64,000 bases of DNA from Calvatia gigantea (Eukaryota > Basidiomycota > Agaricomycetes > Agaricales > Lycoperdaceae). A program made the position numbers and the translations under genes. Below the pieces are notes generated by a model that saw only the letters and a list, made by a program, of their open reading frames with translations, did not search any database and was not told where the DNA came from. The stretch lies in assembly GCA_025093985.1 (NCBI GenBank), contig JACAAK010000007.1, positions 1,364,001-1,428,000 on the forward strand, given 5' to 3'. Each line of letters opens with the position of its first letter. Position 1 is the stretch's first letter. Shown piece after piece: positions 10,656-23,486 of the stretch.

Positions 10656-12245
10656 ATGAGCTCGCGTCCCCTTGTTATCAGAGCAACTCAAGCTCAAAGT
10701 ACTGTTCTCAAAGATGCGTATGCCGCTTCGCATAGTCCTCCAGCTCAGAGAATCCAAGAACTAAGCCAGCAAACGGGCCTGTACGCGGTATATTGGCTCA
10801 ATGCAGGCGCGACTGATTTGGTCGCAATTTTTTCATAGACCAGCAAAATGGATCAGTAGGTGGTTTGGTAGACAGCGGACTAAGTCCAGAAAAGTCGGCG
10901 AGGTCATCGATTTGACTGCGACCATTCGGGAACCAACTGCGCCTGCCCAACCATCAGCCTTTAAATTCATGAAGATCAAGGCCGAATACCAGGAAACGGA
11001 AACGTTGCCGCCTTCCACCCTACCCCGTACCACCCTACAGGTTCCCACCGGACCAAAGCCAGCAAAAGTTACTCGCCGTAAAGGCCCCCTCCCCAAGAAG
11101 CCACAAGCAAAAGTAGCCGTTGTCCAATCAATGCCCCAGGACACCCAGATCCCCCAAACGACTGACAACACCATGACTAACAGGGCGGGAACTGCAACCC
11201 ACCTGCTGGTTGCCTCCGAAACCCAAAAAAAGAGCATACATTCGCAAAATATCTCTGAATGCTGGGCTGACGCGTCCATGGCTAGCATATATAGTCCGAC
11301 TGGATATTTCTCAGCTCTGGACGCTATAGATGCCCAATCGGCCATTTCGTGTTCTGTATCAAACAACGATTCCTCGGATCCCCTTTCTACAGAAGATGTT
11401 TCTTCCTATGACAGAAGCCTGGATCTTGAATCTCAGCGACCGTCCTCACCTGCTTCAAGTGACGTCAGGGGTCCTACAGCTGCCTACGTTCAACCGCTGG
11501 TGAACTCTCCTTGTGGACCATCTCTCCTGCCGGCTGGTATGATTAAACTCGTGGCGTGCCTGTCCCCTCTGATTCTATGTTTCGGTTTAAGAATCTCTCT
11601 CTGGTCAGCCTGCTCCTTGGAATTTGACTTCACAAGCCCTCGCGTTGCACACGACTTTATACAATCATAATCCCGCGGCCTATCACGCCATGCTAGCCAA
11701 CTATGCCGCGCTCCTTCCGGTCATTAAACTGTCGCCTTTCCTAGCATATATCTGATTCTTGTGAATTGTAGGCTCTTCTCCCAACCTTGACTTCTATTAC
11801 TGCATCTACAGGTCAATCTGTCACCTCCGGGACTCCTGTACCTGCATCTATGTTCTCGTCGCCACACCCATCTGTCGGTGCCATTGCTCCCCTTGGCTGG
11901 GAGACCCAAACCCGCAACAGTCCAAAGCTTCCACCACTCGTGGTCGACGATGATACCGATGATGACCCCAATATGCACGACCCTCCCTCGAGCGAAAAGC
12001 AGGTACAAAATATTTCTTGGATCTCTAGTTCCGACTCTTTCGACTTCTCTGGCTTGTATTACGACTATGCGCCACTTGGTCACCTGCAAGAGCGCCTGGA
12101 GCCGTTTCGTTTACCAGAGAGTGCTTACCTATTCGGACGAGAGGCAGTAGGCAATCATTTGTTGGACGAAAGACTGGCTGTAGAGGAGCCGTTTCAAGCA
12201 GCAATGGGGTTAGTTTTATTGTCAAAACTTGGACTACAGTGGTAG
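10656..12245 (+). CDS. Homeodomain transcription factor (atypical helix 3)
   Basis: Exon 1 is 10656-10780 and exon 2 starts at 10839; later exons include about 11609-11719 and 11772-12245. The junction between exon 2 and the third exon is not fixed: a donor near 11501 keeps frame. The homeodomain starts almost at the N-terminus (RPLVIRATQAQSTVLKDAY), continues through RIQELSQQTGL and ends with PAKWISRWFGRQRTKSRK, interrupted by the first intron. Helix 3 reads WFGRQR in place of the usual WFQNRR. The rest is low-complexity, Ser/Thr/Pro-rich and acidic (VVDDDTDDDP) with a basic KVTRRKGPLPKKP patch that could be a nuclear signal. It is not next to MIP or a second homeodomain gene, so I do not take it for a mating-type gene. 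Confidence 0.78.
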
Positions 12246-12403
12246 ACGCTGGAATAGTCACACACGTAGTTTGAAGCTGAGTTGCTTGTGATTGGTGATG
12301 AAATATACATACGTCATTCATACCGGTCTGACCCGCGGTTGTGTCCCACGGAAACTGAACTTTCAAACACTGGTCATTTGTTTTCTTGTTCGTTTCCTCA
12401 GCC

Positions 12404-13470
12404 ATGTCTGCTCGTCTTACCCGTAGTGCCTTCGCGTCTCTCCGCGCGTCCGCAAGGTCTCGTACGAATTATGCATTCTCTGCGAGGAGAAACATGAGTG
12501 CCCAATCACATGGCGCTCCGGCCAAAAAGTCAGACCTACCTTGGGCTGTAAGTCCTATTGTTCTATTGGCGGTGTACCGGTATTCATCCCTTTCCGACAT
12601 TTTAGGCGGGCGCTGCCCTCGTATTCGGTCCTATGGTGCGTGTTCTGTTTAACTACAAGTGTAGGAACGGACTTCAATTGACGTCCGTTTGACCCTAGTT
12701 CCTGTATCTTGTCTCGCCTTCTGCACGAAAAGCTCAAGACGCACATGCTGTTCACAACGACAAGCATGATTTCCCGACGCTGGAGAAAGAAAAGCAGCAG
12801 CACAAGTCGGAGGCGGAGGCTCCCGAAATCATGAAGGATGATGAGGGCACTCCCGCTGACATCACAGACTCGGTCGTGCTTTCAGAAGTGAGTTTAGATA
12901 TCGATTTCGTGTCTTGGAGTATTTCAAATCTAATTATTCTTGGAACGCGGGTAGCAAAGTGACGTTCCTAAAGACTCTCAGTCGGTGAGTATTGAATAGT
13001 TTCTATCACCGAATGAGTGACTTATATATTTTTTTGGTTAAAGCCGGAAGCCGTTGCTAACACGCGAGCTGCCGCGGAAGAAGCGCCCGTTGGCGTAAGT
13101 ACCCGGTTGTATGTTCAAGATCATGTATTTACTCGGTTCGCCCTCAGGACGAGGCAAACAAGGGGACGGAGGGTTGGGCTGATGCCCCGAAATCCGAGAC
13201 TGAGGCCAAGTCTGGAGAACCTTCTGAAGAGACTGGCCGGGAAGAACCAAAAAAGGTTGCTGGTGAGCCACCTGTGGATACTGTGAGTTCTATCCTCCCC
13301 TTTGGATCATCTCCCTTGACGTTAGCCTCTCCATGACTTTTTCCCTTCATCCATCACGTTTCCGTATCTGAACTTTGACTGACACACTTATTCTTGTTCC
13401 ACAGTCAAAGTCATCCACCCCCCCAGCCAGTACTCCTGATAGAGCCACCGCCGAGAAAATCCAGGGATGA
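12404..13470 (+). CDS. Small probable mitochondrial membrane protein
   Basis: Seven exons, 12404-12547, 12606-12635, 12699-12887, 12955-12984, 13044-13094, 13148-13282 and 13405-13470, encode 214 aa; every intron is phase 0 and GT-AG. The N-terminus (MSARLTRSAFASLRASARSR) is rich in Arg, Ser and Ala with no acidic residue, as in mitochondrial targeting peptides. One hydrophobic segment, LPWAAGAALVFGPMFLYLVSP, follows at about residues 46-66. The remaining 150 residues are hydrophilic and rich in Glu, Lys, Ser, Thr and Pro, so probably disordered. Similar small single-span proteins with acidic tails are widespread in fungi but I cannot name the function. The start of the hydrophilic tail is carried on two 30-nt exons. 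Confidence 0.75.
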
Positions 13471-13570
13471 GATTTAGCATTTCTCATTGAGGGTTCCAAA
13501 CGCTATACATGTATCTGACGGACAATATACATCGAGCTGACACTTCAAGAATTTTGGATGAACGCGCGTG

Positions 13571-14946
13571 TTAATCAAATAACGCAAGAGCCTTGGCCGG
13601 AAGACAGCTTGAGTTGTCCAACCTCTTGTGAACCGTCAAATTCGGTTTTTCATATATGAGGCTAAGACGCTCCCCCTTTCCATGCTGGATTATGATAGAC
13701 TGGATCTGTCGAAGGGCCTCCTCGAGCTTCTTCAACGCCGGTTGCAACTTCGTGTTGGCGTTCTGAAGCTGAGGAGACGACAGGGTCAGTTTATCAATCT
13801 GACGGAATTGCCCATTTGTATGATGTCCAGAGAAGTGATTTCCAGTTTGAGAAAAGTAGAGTTGTGGGTAGCGATCACCCCACTTGACTTCCCCCCGAGA
13901 TGTGGTCGCTATCTCCAGAACAGAGGAGTGGGAGATGTTGGCATTGCCCCGATGATGGATTTTCAAGCCAAACACGTTCGGCCTCTTGCTGAGACTGTCC
14001 AGAGGAAGTCGACGCAGGGGTAGATGATGTGCCTTGGCTCGCAAGCCCCATGTTGGCCATGGCGTTAATGAGTTCTTCGTCAGTCCCTTCAGAAGTTGAA
14101 GCAGTTGGCTGGCCTCGGGACAGACAACCGTCGACTTCGAACTGGACGACTAACCTTGAACGGCCAAATTTCTACACAGGCCATGAACTCAGTCTATACC
14201 CTCGGCAGTGATAGAGCATAATACCCACGTATGTGACAATTCGGTGGTGCCCTTCGGACCTCTGTGTAGCAGGTGGCATTGGGCTGGTAACAGCCTTCTC
14301 AAAATTGAATCCATACGTATATCCACTCATATATTCAGTAGTACTTGGCTCCCAGCGATTGAGAATAACCGTCTTCTCCCCGACTAATTGGGTGTCGATA
14401 CGAAAGTCCCGGCCACTGGCGATATTGATCCATCGCAAGAGTTTGCGAAGACCATTACGGTCAGTTAAAAAGTCGACTGTCTTCCAGTCTTCGGGAGGGA
14501 AGATCCGTTGTTCATCGACGGCAGCCACTAGGGGGAGCAGAGGTCGACCCGGGAGGATGTGGTTGTTTTGATCACGGAAATGCTTGCCCCTATCGGGAGC
14601 TACTCTCAGGGGAAGCGTTGGATCAGACCAGACGTTAGGAGAACCTACACCCCAGATGCTGATGAGCAAGAACCAGATTTTGCTACGAATAACACTGACC
14701 TGGGACGACAATGGCAGGGTTTTGCTTGCTGGAGCCTGGGGCCCAATCGTAGGACCCTATATAACGACAGTCCTCAAGCAAATCTGTGCTGCGCTCAGCG
14801 ATTTCAGGGTCTGGACGGGGGACGTCCAGAGTCAAGAGTGGCTCACTGAGCCCGCTCAACCTTGACCTTGCTGGCATCTTGGTGGGCTTGGAATGCAAAC
14901 TGACCGGAACCACGGAGGCTCTGTAGGGGTTAAGAAGCTTCGACAT
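13571..14946 (-). CDS. RAI1/DXO-like family protein, copy 1 (frameshifted)
   Basis: Three exons, 14700-14946, 14229-14644 and 13571-14171, give about 420 aa once one extra base in exon 3 is ignored. Landmarks shared with the copies at 15.5-16.8 and 30.3-31.7 kb: a YIGSYDWAP strand, IVVPG split by the first intron, FLTDRNGLRKLLRWI, FRIDTQLVGEKTVILNRWE, TYGFNFEKA, GHHRIVTY, VVQFEVDGC, LEIATTSR, YPQLYFSQTGNHFSGHH and SSCLPAKAL at the end. These match the order of strands in RAI1/DXO decapping nucleases (TWRG..L, GAEVDC, YVELKT, WLQSFL). The Lys of the catalytic E-x-K is replaced. The frame changes somewhere in 13985-14040. Some databases label relatives as geranylgeranyl pyrophosphate synthetase, which the sequence does not support. 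Confidence 0.72.
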
Positions 14947-15499
14947 TCCCAGGAGAAGGTATTTCAGTGTGCTAGTCTCACGGTGAGACTCTCACCCCAT
15001 ACCGATTCTGACGCTACCTCGTGGCGCTGCCGCAGACCGGCAAAGCGCCATTGCTACGTGCTGGCACACTCACGCTCACGAGCCCAAATTTAAACCAAAG
15101 TATTAAGCTAACTTGGGAAGCAAACTGAATACTTGCAATGGAGTTGTTATACTAGCTAGGCTGAGCATCTCGATTTTCACCAGCTTAGAATTGAGTGCCT
15201 ACAAGCTTGTTTCGGAAGAAGGCCATCAAAGCACTAGATGCCGCAGTAAGGGGAGTAAAGAGGTGTTGATCACAAGACTTGCTGCGACCTACACCTGTGT
15301 AGGGCCCAGAGCTGTTGAGTCGGTGATAAAGGCGGGAGGCGCCGCTTGCCAACGCCAACCCGGCCAAGTTGGGCACCCTGTAGATTCTCGCAATGCAATG
15401 GGCGACATCTCCTGCAAATCGTTAAATTTTGATGAGGCGAAAGTCGGGTGGGCACGGAAGGGAGGGACATGGGGTCGAGGAGTGGAATCATGGATCTTT
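14947..15499 (+). other. Gap between two paralogues
   Basis: This stretch separates copies 1 and 2 of the RAI1/DXO-like family. It should contain the promoter of copy 1 and the terminator of copy 2, both read leftward. Open frames here are short and show no splice pattern or familiar motif. Confidence 0.5.
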
Positions 15500-16770
15500 T
15501 CAGGCATCAAAGAGAGCCAAAGCCTCTTCTGGGAGACAGCTACTTTGGCCCAGCCGCTTGTAAACCTCAAGGCGTTTGTTGGTGCAGAGCAATGTAAGTC
15601 GCTCTCCGCGACCATGTTCCATGACGATCCGTTGGATGAGTTCGAGCGTAGCCCGTAGTTTTTTGAATGATGGCTGCAATCGAGAATCGGCTGCCTGCAA
15701 CAGAGGGCAATCGATAGCGCGTTTATCTATTCTGGTGAAAATTCCCATTCGAAGTTGGTCATGCCAAGCAAGGAAGTGGTGGGGCGTCTGGGAGAAGAAC
15801 AATTGAGGATAACGTTCTTTCCAATCCAATTTTCGGGTTGTGGTAGCCAACTCGACGATTGCACTGTCTGGAATATTGGGATTACCTCTCGAGATGATGC
15901 CGAGGCCAAATCTATGTTTGGGATCGCTGTCGGAGAGACCCATCCGGGAAATCGCTTCGGTTGGGATGTCATTTGCTTGAGTTGGCGAGGCCGATGGAGG
16001 CTGCTGAGTTTCAGGGAGGTAAGCGTCAACTTCAAATTGCAAGACCATCTTCAAATCCCCATAATCCTACAGGGAGCATCAGGAAAGTTTAGCACCTCCT
16101 GCAATGGAAACTTACATATGTAGCGATCCGCGCATGCCCCGGAAGTCCTTCTCCGCCAAGAGCCGTTCTTGTGGACGCTTTTTCGAAACCAAAGCCATAC
16201 GTGGTTCCATGGAGATGGTCAATTGTCTGCTGTTCCCAACGATTCAGGAAGATTGTCTTTTTGCCAACCAATTCCGTGTCAATTCTCCAATCCCTTCCAG
16301 TGCCTCGAACCCATCGTAGGAGTTTTCGAAGGCTGTTGCGATCAGTCACGATATCAACAGACTTCCAATCGACTACGGGCTGGATGTCCTGCTCAACCAC
16401 TGCTGTTACAAGCGGAAGTAAAGGTCTTCCAGGAAGAATGTGCCCATTACGGTCCCGGAAATGGGTTCCTGTGTCAGGTGGAACTGTAATTGGTAATGGC
16501 CTTTCGAGCCACTCGGGTGGCGATCCTGGAGGTGCAGGCATTCAAAAAAATGCTAACGTAAGGCCAATTTCATCGAGCCACGTACCTGGGACTATAATTG
16601 TGGGATCAGCCTGATCAATTCCTGCTGCCCAGTTGTAGGACCCGACATAGCGATAGTCCTTAATCTGTAGGCTCTTCAAATGAAGAATCGACCTCAGGTA
16701 CTTGAATAATGAAAAGTGGAGCAGGATCCAATTCATGGTTAAGGGGCCGCGATACTGGAGGTAGAGACAT
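15500..16770 (-). CDS. RAI1/DXO-like family protein, copy 2 (frameshifted)
   Basis: Three exons, 16586-16770, 16116-16525 and 15500-16066, give about 386 aa if one extra base near 16662 is ignored. The order of motifs equals that of copy 1: RYVGSYNWAAG, IIVPGSPPEW across intron 1, IVTDRNSLRKLLRWV, WRIDTELVGKKTIFLNRWE, TYGFGFEKA, GHARIATY, MVLQFEVDAY, IVELATTTR, YPQLFFSQTPHHFLAWHD and SSCLPEEALALF. The frame change falls between EVDSSFEEPTD and KDYRYVG. A 37-nt intron there would also restore frame, but it would remove a segment coding in the other two copies, so an inserted base is likelier. Copies 1 and 2 are in tandem, same strand, 550 bases apart. Confidence 0.74.
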
Positions 16771-19700
16771 GCTGGGGCCCTAGCACGATAACTGATCTCG
16801 GGAGTTGGAACGTTGAAGACGGAAACCGCCAGATACTTTTAGAACTCCTCACGCCTTCAACTTCAAGCTAAATATATCTTCGTCCGCAATCCGGTTCTTC
16901 TGTTCGGTAAAACCACAATGAAACTTAGTTCTTTGATGGCCAACCGAGTTACTACTAAGGTAAGATTCTTGACATACCCGCAGTGGTCATTTGGGCCGGT
17001 TTTCATTTGGGTGACTCCAACAAAGCAGCCTTGCTGAAATGAAGTGCAACACCATACCGAGCTCCGCCTACAATATCGGTAAATCAGAGAGGTCGAGAAC
17101 GCTTCCATTACACGCGGAGCGAACGAGGTATTTCGTGACCAACCCTAAACCGTGCCCGTCACTGGTGTCCATCCTCCGCTATTCTGAGTCCCTCCGCTTC
17201 CATCACTTGAGCTTCAAGTCAGTTGTTATCGTTGGGGGAACGTCTACTCTTATGCCTCTTCTATTGTACACCACTCTGAGTCGCCCCCACCCCCTGCGTA
17301 GCTGCAGAGACATGTGGAAGCTCTTGGGAGTGTGCGTTAGGTCTGCTTCCTTTCTGTTGTTTATTGATGGGAGATTGCAGTTCTTGACTTGCAACATTGC
17401 GTACACGTCCTTGGCGTATCAGAGGCTTCCCAGATCAAGTTTTTCACGCTCATTCGCGCATTCTCATGGGACAACCTCGTAGTCCAGTTCGTTATCTTTA
17501 GGTGTCTAATAAATGATGGTTTGTACGTTTCCGGGCGGTGTGACACGTGCAGTCGTACGACCATGGCGGGCGTCGAGGGCTTCCTGACCTGTCCGCGGAA
17601 CAATTAATCCTGATCATACTTCTTAACACTTCAGACGACTTGGGTATTCGGGCACTTTGTCATTCAACCGTTTGGAAGACATTCAATGCCCCTCCTTTCA
17701 TTGGCCAGGATTCCGAAATCCGGATCGGACGTGCTTCTAATTTACTCCCTTGAAAACTGCGCTGACATACGACTAAAGGGCTTAGTATACCCTTTGGTCT
17801 CAGCACTGAGAACTGATCCTGACAGATAAACAGCGTCTGTTCCATTTGTCTAATACACTGGTCCCGTGGTAAGAGCATCATGATACCTCATATAAACCAA
17901 TAGGCGGTCACGGTCCCCGAGCGCAAAAGGCCCTGAGAAACCCTAAGGAGGTGAAGAGCAGGTCTTTGCATCATTTCTTCCTTCTTTACGCAAATTGACA
18001 CTAGATATACTCAGAATTATTCGTGCTGAATTCCTCTTCAGCTCATCTCGGTGAAACTTGTTATCTCTGCCGTCAACGCATTACCCTTAGTGAGTAAGCC
18101 CCGCGGACAAACGATGAGAAAGACGAAAGATGATAAGATATAAAGCGACAGATAACGCTTGGTATAGGATCAATCACTCCGGCCGAGGTACACTAGCCAA
18201 AATCACGTTCATTTCGACGACGCGTGGAGTCGGGCAGCTGGGGCGAGTGATATGCCGATTTGCTGATAAGTCGATGTCTATAGCGGGTTAATGTCGATCC
18301 GCAAAGGTCGATAGCTGATAAGCCGTTAGAAAAAGGGACTAACAATCACCACGAGGGAATCCCACAATCGTTCTCCGCCGAACCTGAGAAGCTTTTCAAG
18401 TGGGGATCTAAAATTTTTGTTGGAGGATTCTGTTGAGGGTAGTTGATGAGACGAGACACACCCTGGAATAGCGGGAAGCGTGGTTCCACGCGTTTCCGAT
18501 GTAAAGAAGAAGAGAATTTGTGTACGATAAGCTCTGGCGAAGTAGACAAAGGTTGAATGACAGGGAAGACACCTGAAATGTTTCGTTTGATCTTACCCTG
18601 CGATAGATATCCAGAGATAGATTGAGGGGAATCGTCTTTGTGGTGGTGTGAACGAAAAGGGTGCAATCAGGACCCTTTTCAGTACAGGGGTGCAAGACTT
18701 CAGGTTGGTCACGTATTGGTGCGATTCCACAGAGTTCCAAGGGCTGGATGCCAATAATTCCACCGGCGGCACAGGAATGGGGTTGACGCCGAGGCGTAGT
18801 GGTGAATGGATGTTCGTAGCATAGGGGGTACAGTGGACGTTCCTCGGACAATCCTAACCAAAGAATAGGTCTTTAAACAATAGCACAGGCAACATGTGCC
18901 CGAAGATCGGCATGTAAGAGGCCCAATAACCGTGAAGGTAGATGCCAAAGTTTGGGCCCACGAGTTGTGTCGATTGCGCCATCACTATCAACAACGGTTG
19001 CGGGGCCATTGTGCCTGAAATCAACGCCTATTCTCATGGACAAAGTTGTTCGCGAACGTCCGTTGAGTGGTCATAGGTCAAGAAGTAAAAAGCCGCACGA
19101 GGACATCGCAACAGAAGATGCACTCAATTGCCGAGTCGCGGAAGCGGCAATATGGGTACCATAAAAGTTAACTTGAATCTCACGGGGCCGGTCATAAAAT
19201 TAGCAGACATTGTTGTTTTTGGTAGCGAAGTTCCAGGGTGTGATGTATGGTCGTCGTTGTTGAAGTATAGTCCGGTGAAGAACCCAGGAGGCGAGGACGG
19301 GTGATCCACATACGCAAACCGGGATCCAGCGCATGACCATGAGGTCGAACTTTCGTATCAAAAAGCACCGTACTTGGACGGCAAAGTTGGCGAAGTCTTC
19401 ACAAATGCATGTGTCAAATGTTGTCGCGTTGAATTGAGAAGTATGGGCAGTTTAAAAAGACACTCAGACTAAGACCCCGTTTATCCGATGGGTGGTATTT
19501 CAGCTGTCGTGAGAGTCGCCAGAGTGCATCTGACACGTCAAGAGAAAGCCTTGAAATACTTGCTGAGAATATATTTCTAGGTTGAACCATTCACAGAGAT
19601 TCGATCCACGGAATGAATAGCACGAGGTGAACCAATATTTGCACAAGTCAAACTTTGCGCTACACATCCGGTGGTGTTTTGGGCCCCGACCGCCCATGCG

Positions 19701-21119
19701 CACAGCGGCAGAGTCATCATGATGAACTCCCACGCGACAGATGGGTCAAAAACCTGGCTGCACCGCGATATTTCTTGTTCGGCTGGTAAGTCCAGAATGA
19801 TGGAAGTTATTGTCAAAAGACAAGAGGGAGCTAATTATTGGCACAGTATTTGGGTAGGCGTGGGGACACCGGAGTAATTGCATGGGTAGATTTCCAGCGG
19901 AAGTGAAGATTAGGGGGTCAATCTCCTACGAGAGAAGACGAGTGGGGGTGAGTGTTCGTGGGTTTCAACACAGACTTGGAAGAAGATCTGGGGGCAACGG
20001 CGATCTACCACGCTGTCGACTTAGAAATTGGGCAAGCGATGCGCTGGAACCCATGCATAAGTAGTTTATTGGTCTGAGACGAGGCTCCATGGACGAAGTA
20101 ACCGATCATGCGTTGGGGCCGGATCAAGGATATAGGGTGTTCGCTGTCATTCACCATTCGTCGCAGAGAACCTCAGGGAGGTCCTATGTCCGTTGTAAAA
20201 TCAGTCGTGGGAGGAATAAGGGTATTCTAGGGAAAGGTGACATACACACGCTGCGAACGTGAGAGTTCGATGGTTGGATGGTGGGAGGCGAGGGGCTGAA
20301 TAGAGGAGTGAGATGTGACCAGGGAGACTGTGTATTGAGGCATTCGCTTTACACAAGTCTTTACACTCGGAAAAATATATGCAATGGCCGTTGGATCTGA
20401 TGGCGGGCATGTCTGACTTGGGGCGCAGGCGGTAGAGAGGTCAGGAGACCTTAAGGTTAACGAGACGCATTTCTAGCGGCACATCTGCATCAAAACTCCG
20501 TGGCGGAACGACGCAGATGATAGTCCGGTGCGTCGATGTGAGACCATCAAAGCGAGATACAGGTAGGCGTTCCCTTGATGCCCAAGGGTGAGACCCTCCT
20601 CGGTGTGCGGTGGATAGGTTGAAAGGGCAAGATTCCGACATCTAGTGAATACCGGTGCACGCGGAAGTGTGGTACCCAGAGATTCGGTGACCATGAACCG
20701 GAGAGTCTTCGGAGGGGGACAAACGGGCCAGAAACACAGACTGGGAGACCTTATGCGAGATAGAATGTGGACCAGAGGTTACTCGGAGGACCTGCGAGCA
20801 CGAGGAACGAGTTCAGGTCGAGACATGTCTGACAAGAAAATGAGTTTAAGCTTGCGGACTGGTGTGGTGTGGCGAAAGCTCGGAGTAAATGAGTGTCAGG
20901 ATTCACGATCAGATCTCGATTACGGTGTGGTTGTGCTGAAAGTGAGTTCCCACGCTTGGGACGCGCCATCGAATTGTCCATTACGCGGCCCCCTGCCCTG
21001 CTCCTCATCCAGCATCCTTCGTGGATTCTGGTTCCATCGGTTATATACTCTCTTCCTCCTCTCTCAACGCTTTCCGCTCCTCCCTCCCAGCCAATCCTCC
21101 ACTTCTTTCTCCATCTACC
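16771..21119. other. Gene-poor stretch with unresolved open segments
   Basis: This 4.3-kb stretch lacks any gene I can assemble with confidence. The plus-strand segment near 17554-17755 looks like the start of an F-box motif but goes no further. On the minus strand, 18350-19460 and 19560-19850 hold open segments bounded by possible splice sites; one near 19700 resembles a hydrophobic helix of fungal membrane proteins. None joins into a recognised protein. Short direct repeats of GCTGATAAG occur at about 18260 and 18315. It may hold decayed genes, transposon remnants or lineage-specific genes. Confidence 0.4.
17554..17755 (+). pseudogene. Possible F-box fragment
   Basis: A 68-residue open segment includes LPDLSAEQLILIILLNTSDDLGIRALCHSTVW, which has the Leu/Pro pattern of an F-box helix (LP-E-LL-I-sL, then R-vc). 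There is no leucine-rich downstream part and no clear splice donor, so if it is F-box derived it is a fragment. The resemblance is weak. Confidence 0.2.
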
Positions 21120-22479
21120 ATGCCAGATATGGTCTCATTGGCACAGGGCCAACCTCAGCAACAAGCCTTCAACCCATACACTGAGAACGGTGGCACAATC
21201 CTCGCCATTGCAGGCGCAGACTTTAGTGTCATCGCAGGCGATACAAGACAGAGTGAAGGCTTTAATATTCAAACACGCTATGCCCCAAAGGTCTTCAAAT
21301 TGTGCGTACTGCCCCTGCCCCTCGCCATTCAATCTCACATCTTAATCCTGATCGTACCTCCCTCCCAGGACCGATAAGGCCGTACTGGCCGTCAACGGCT
21401 TTGCTGCAGACGGGAACATGTTTGTGAAAAAAGTCAGGCAGCGTCTGGAGGTGTGTTCTGTGTGCAAACCATATACCTTCCTGTGTTGCTCACCCACTTT
21501 GTGCCTTACTAGTGGTACCGGCACGCACATGCGAAAGACATGCCAATTCGTGCCATTGCTCGCCTGATCCAAACCATGCTTTACTCCCGGCGATTCTTCC
21601 CGTATTATGTATACAACATCCTTGGGGGTATTGAAGAAGATGGTAAGTCACACATCTTGGGTTGACTTCCCTGGTTACCCAACCAAGCACCTCTTTTTCC
21701 CATCAATAACCGCAGTCTTCGTCTCACTGATCCCTGTGCCTGCTTGTCAATTCCTTTAGGTACTGGTGCAGTCTACTCCTTCGATCCTGTAGGATCATAC
21801 GAGCGCGAGGCATGCCGTGCCGCGGGCGCCGCGCAAGCACTTGTTCAGCCATTCTTGGATAACCAGGTCAGTTGGTCACCCAAAACCATGCTTAGATTCT
21901 GAGGGTAATCCAACCCTTCTCTAATTGACGCGAATATTTCGCGTTTTCCAAGGTCGCCGCATCTAAGCGCTTTCCGATTCTTCGCCGATTTATTCCCGCG
22001 CTCATTTCCTTTCCTTGACACTCCACGTTGATTGGCTACTTGGCTGTGACACTGATACCTGCTTTTGCTTTGTGTGACAGATCTACTTCAAGAATCAGAC
22101 GCCTGCTCCAGGGTTGACCTTTCCTCGGCATCTTCCTTTGTCTACAGTCCTTTCCCTCGTGATTGACTCATTTACCAGCGCAACAGAACGACATATAGAG
22201 GTGAGCAGGTTCAGGTTCCTCAAACATCAATGATATCTCCCTTTGTTTCTTGCTCCTGTCTCTTTGTTTCCATCATCTTTTGATCCATTCTAGTGGCATC
22301 TCTCCCTGACTTCTTTCTACTCCATCCAGGTCGGCGACGGTCTCGAAATTTATGTTGTGTTGGGCAAGAATAGTCCTTCCATCCAAAGTCTTCGGGACAT
22401 CCGCGGTGCATCAGAACTCACTTCGACGGATGATGGTGAACGTGTATTTGTCGTAAGGCGCGAGCTCAAGAAAGACTGA
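21120..22479 (+). CDS. PRE7: 20S proteasome subunit beta-6
   Basis: Six exons, 21120-21301, 21369-21450, 21513-21642, 21760-21866, 22081-22200 and 22330-22479, encode 256 aa. This is a non-catalytic beta subunit of the 20S core (yeast Pre7, human PSMB1), which degrades ubiquitinated proteins in nucleus and cytosol. Diagnostic stretches are [89 protein letters not shown] and [19 protein letters not shown]. The residue at the usual active-site position is Gly, not Thr, as expected for beta-6. Introns lengthen toward the 3' end; the one at 21867-22080 is 214 nt. The gene is intact and sits alone between two gene-poor stretches. Confidence 0.97.
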
Positions 22480-23486
22480 ATAATGTTTTATTATCACACG
22501 CAAGCACCTTTGTACTCTCTATTACCCTCATGATCATAGTTTTCGACCGCAAAGACCGAGGCGCAACCCCCGAGCGCAATAAATAATCTCGCTTTGTCAT
22601 TCTCTTCCCATTGGAAAAGCATCCTTTGCTTAGATTACATTGCCCATTAAATGGGCTGGATCCTCAGCTGTACACTACGTGTAGTTTGCTTTGTTCAACG
22701 ACAGACGATTTTCAACGTGCTGTCGTACGGGAGAGTTCTGTGCTACTTTTTGGCGCTAAGTGTAGACCGCGGTAGAGTCTAACAAGAAGCTACCATCACC
22801 TGCCCACAGTTCGGACACCCCAGTTCGGACGAACATTTGTATCTCGCACCACACTTCACCACAGGTCACCAAAATAAGTGTGCCACGTCTAATACATATT
22901 CCATTTATGTGCGCAGCATTTTTATAACAAACCATGAAGGGGTTGAAGAGATCGACCATGTGGTTGAAGTCACGCTCCGTCACTCATCCCTGTCGGACTT
23001 TGAAAAACATTGGCTGGGAACTCGTGACTGATGTGACCATCCAACTGGGGGCTCATCCGAACTACGGGCAGGCGATGGTACTGTATTTTAAAGTGCTCCA
23101 AGGCTTCAGGGTAACAAAAATTACCTTTCAATACCCCACAGGTCGGGCTGCTGCCCTTCGTTGGCACTTTGAACGACCGTAGATGTACAAACTTGCCGTG
23201 TTGTTATTTTACCCATAACACGGGATAGGCGTTGATAACGCTAATTATTGCTGGGAAACCGTGTGATTGTCGTTGTTCACAATGAGTGTTGGGGGGGACA
23301 AGGCCTGAGGCCAAATACAACCAAACATACACACCACATCGTTTCTCATCAACCTCCCCGTCGCCGCCGCAACTCACTACAACCCCCTCCTCATTCCTCT
23401 CCATTGTACGCTACACCACCCTCTCTTCCTTTACCCCCATCGTCTTTCGTTGACATCAAGGGTAATACCACGAGCTGCTCTTTACC
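22480..23486. other. Intergenic stretch, PRE7 to ROT1
   Basis: About 1 kb with the 3' flank of PRE7 and the promoter of ROT1. The last 200 bases are rich in CCTCC/CTCCC pyrimidine tracts, common before basidiomycete start codons. Small open frames at 22750-23180 show no splice or codon signature. I see no gene. Confidence 0.5.

Noticed and set aside
10656..12245. Mating-type A locus
   Set aside because: There is no paired HD1/HD2 arrangement and no MIP gene nearby.
13571..16770. Isoprenoid synthase (geranylgeranyl pyrophosphate synthetase) label
   Set aside because: No DDxxD motif or all-helical pattern is present; motif order fits RAI1/DXO instead.
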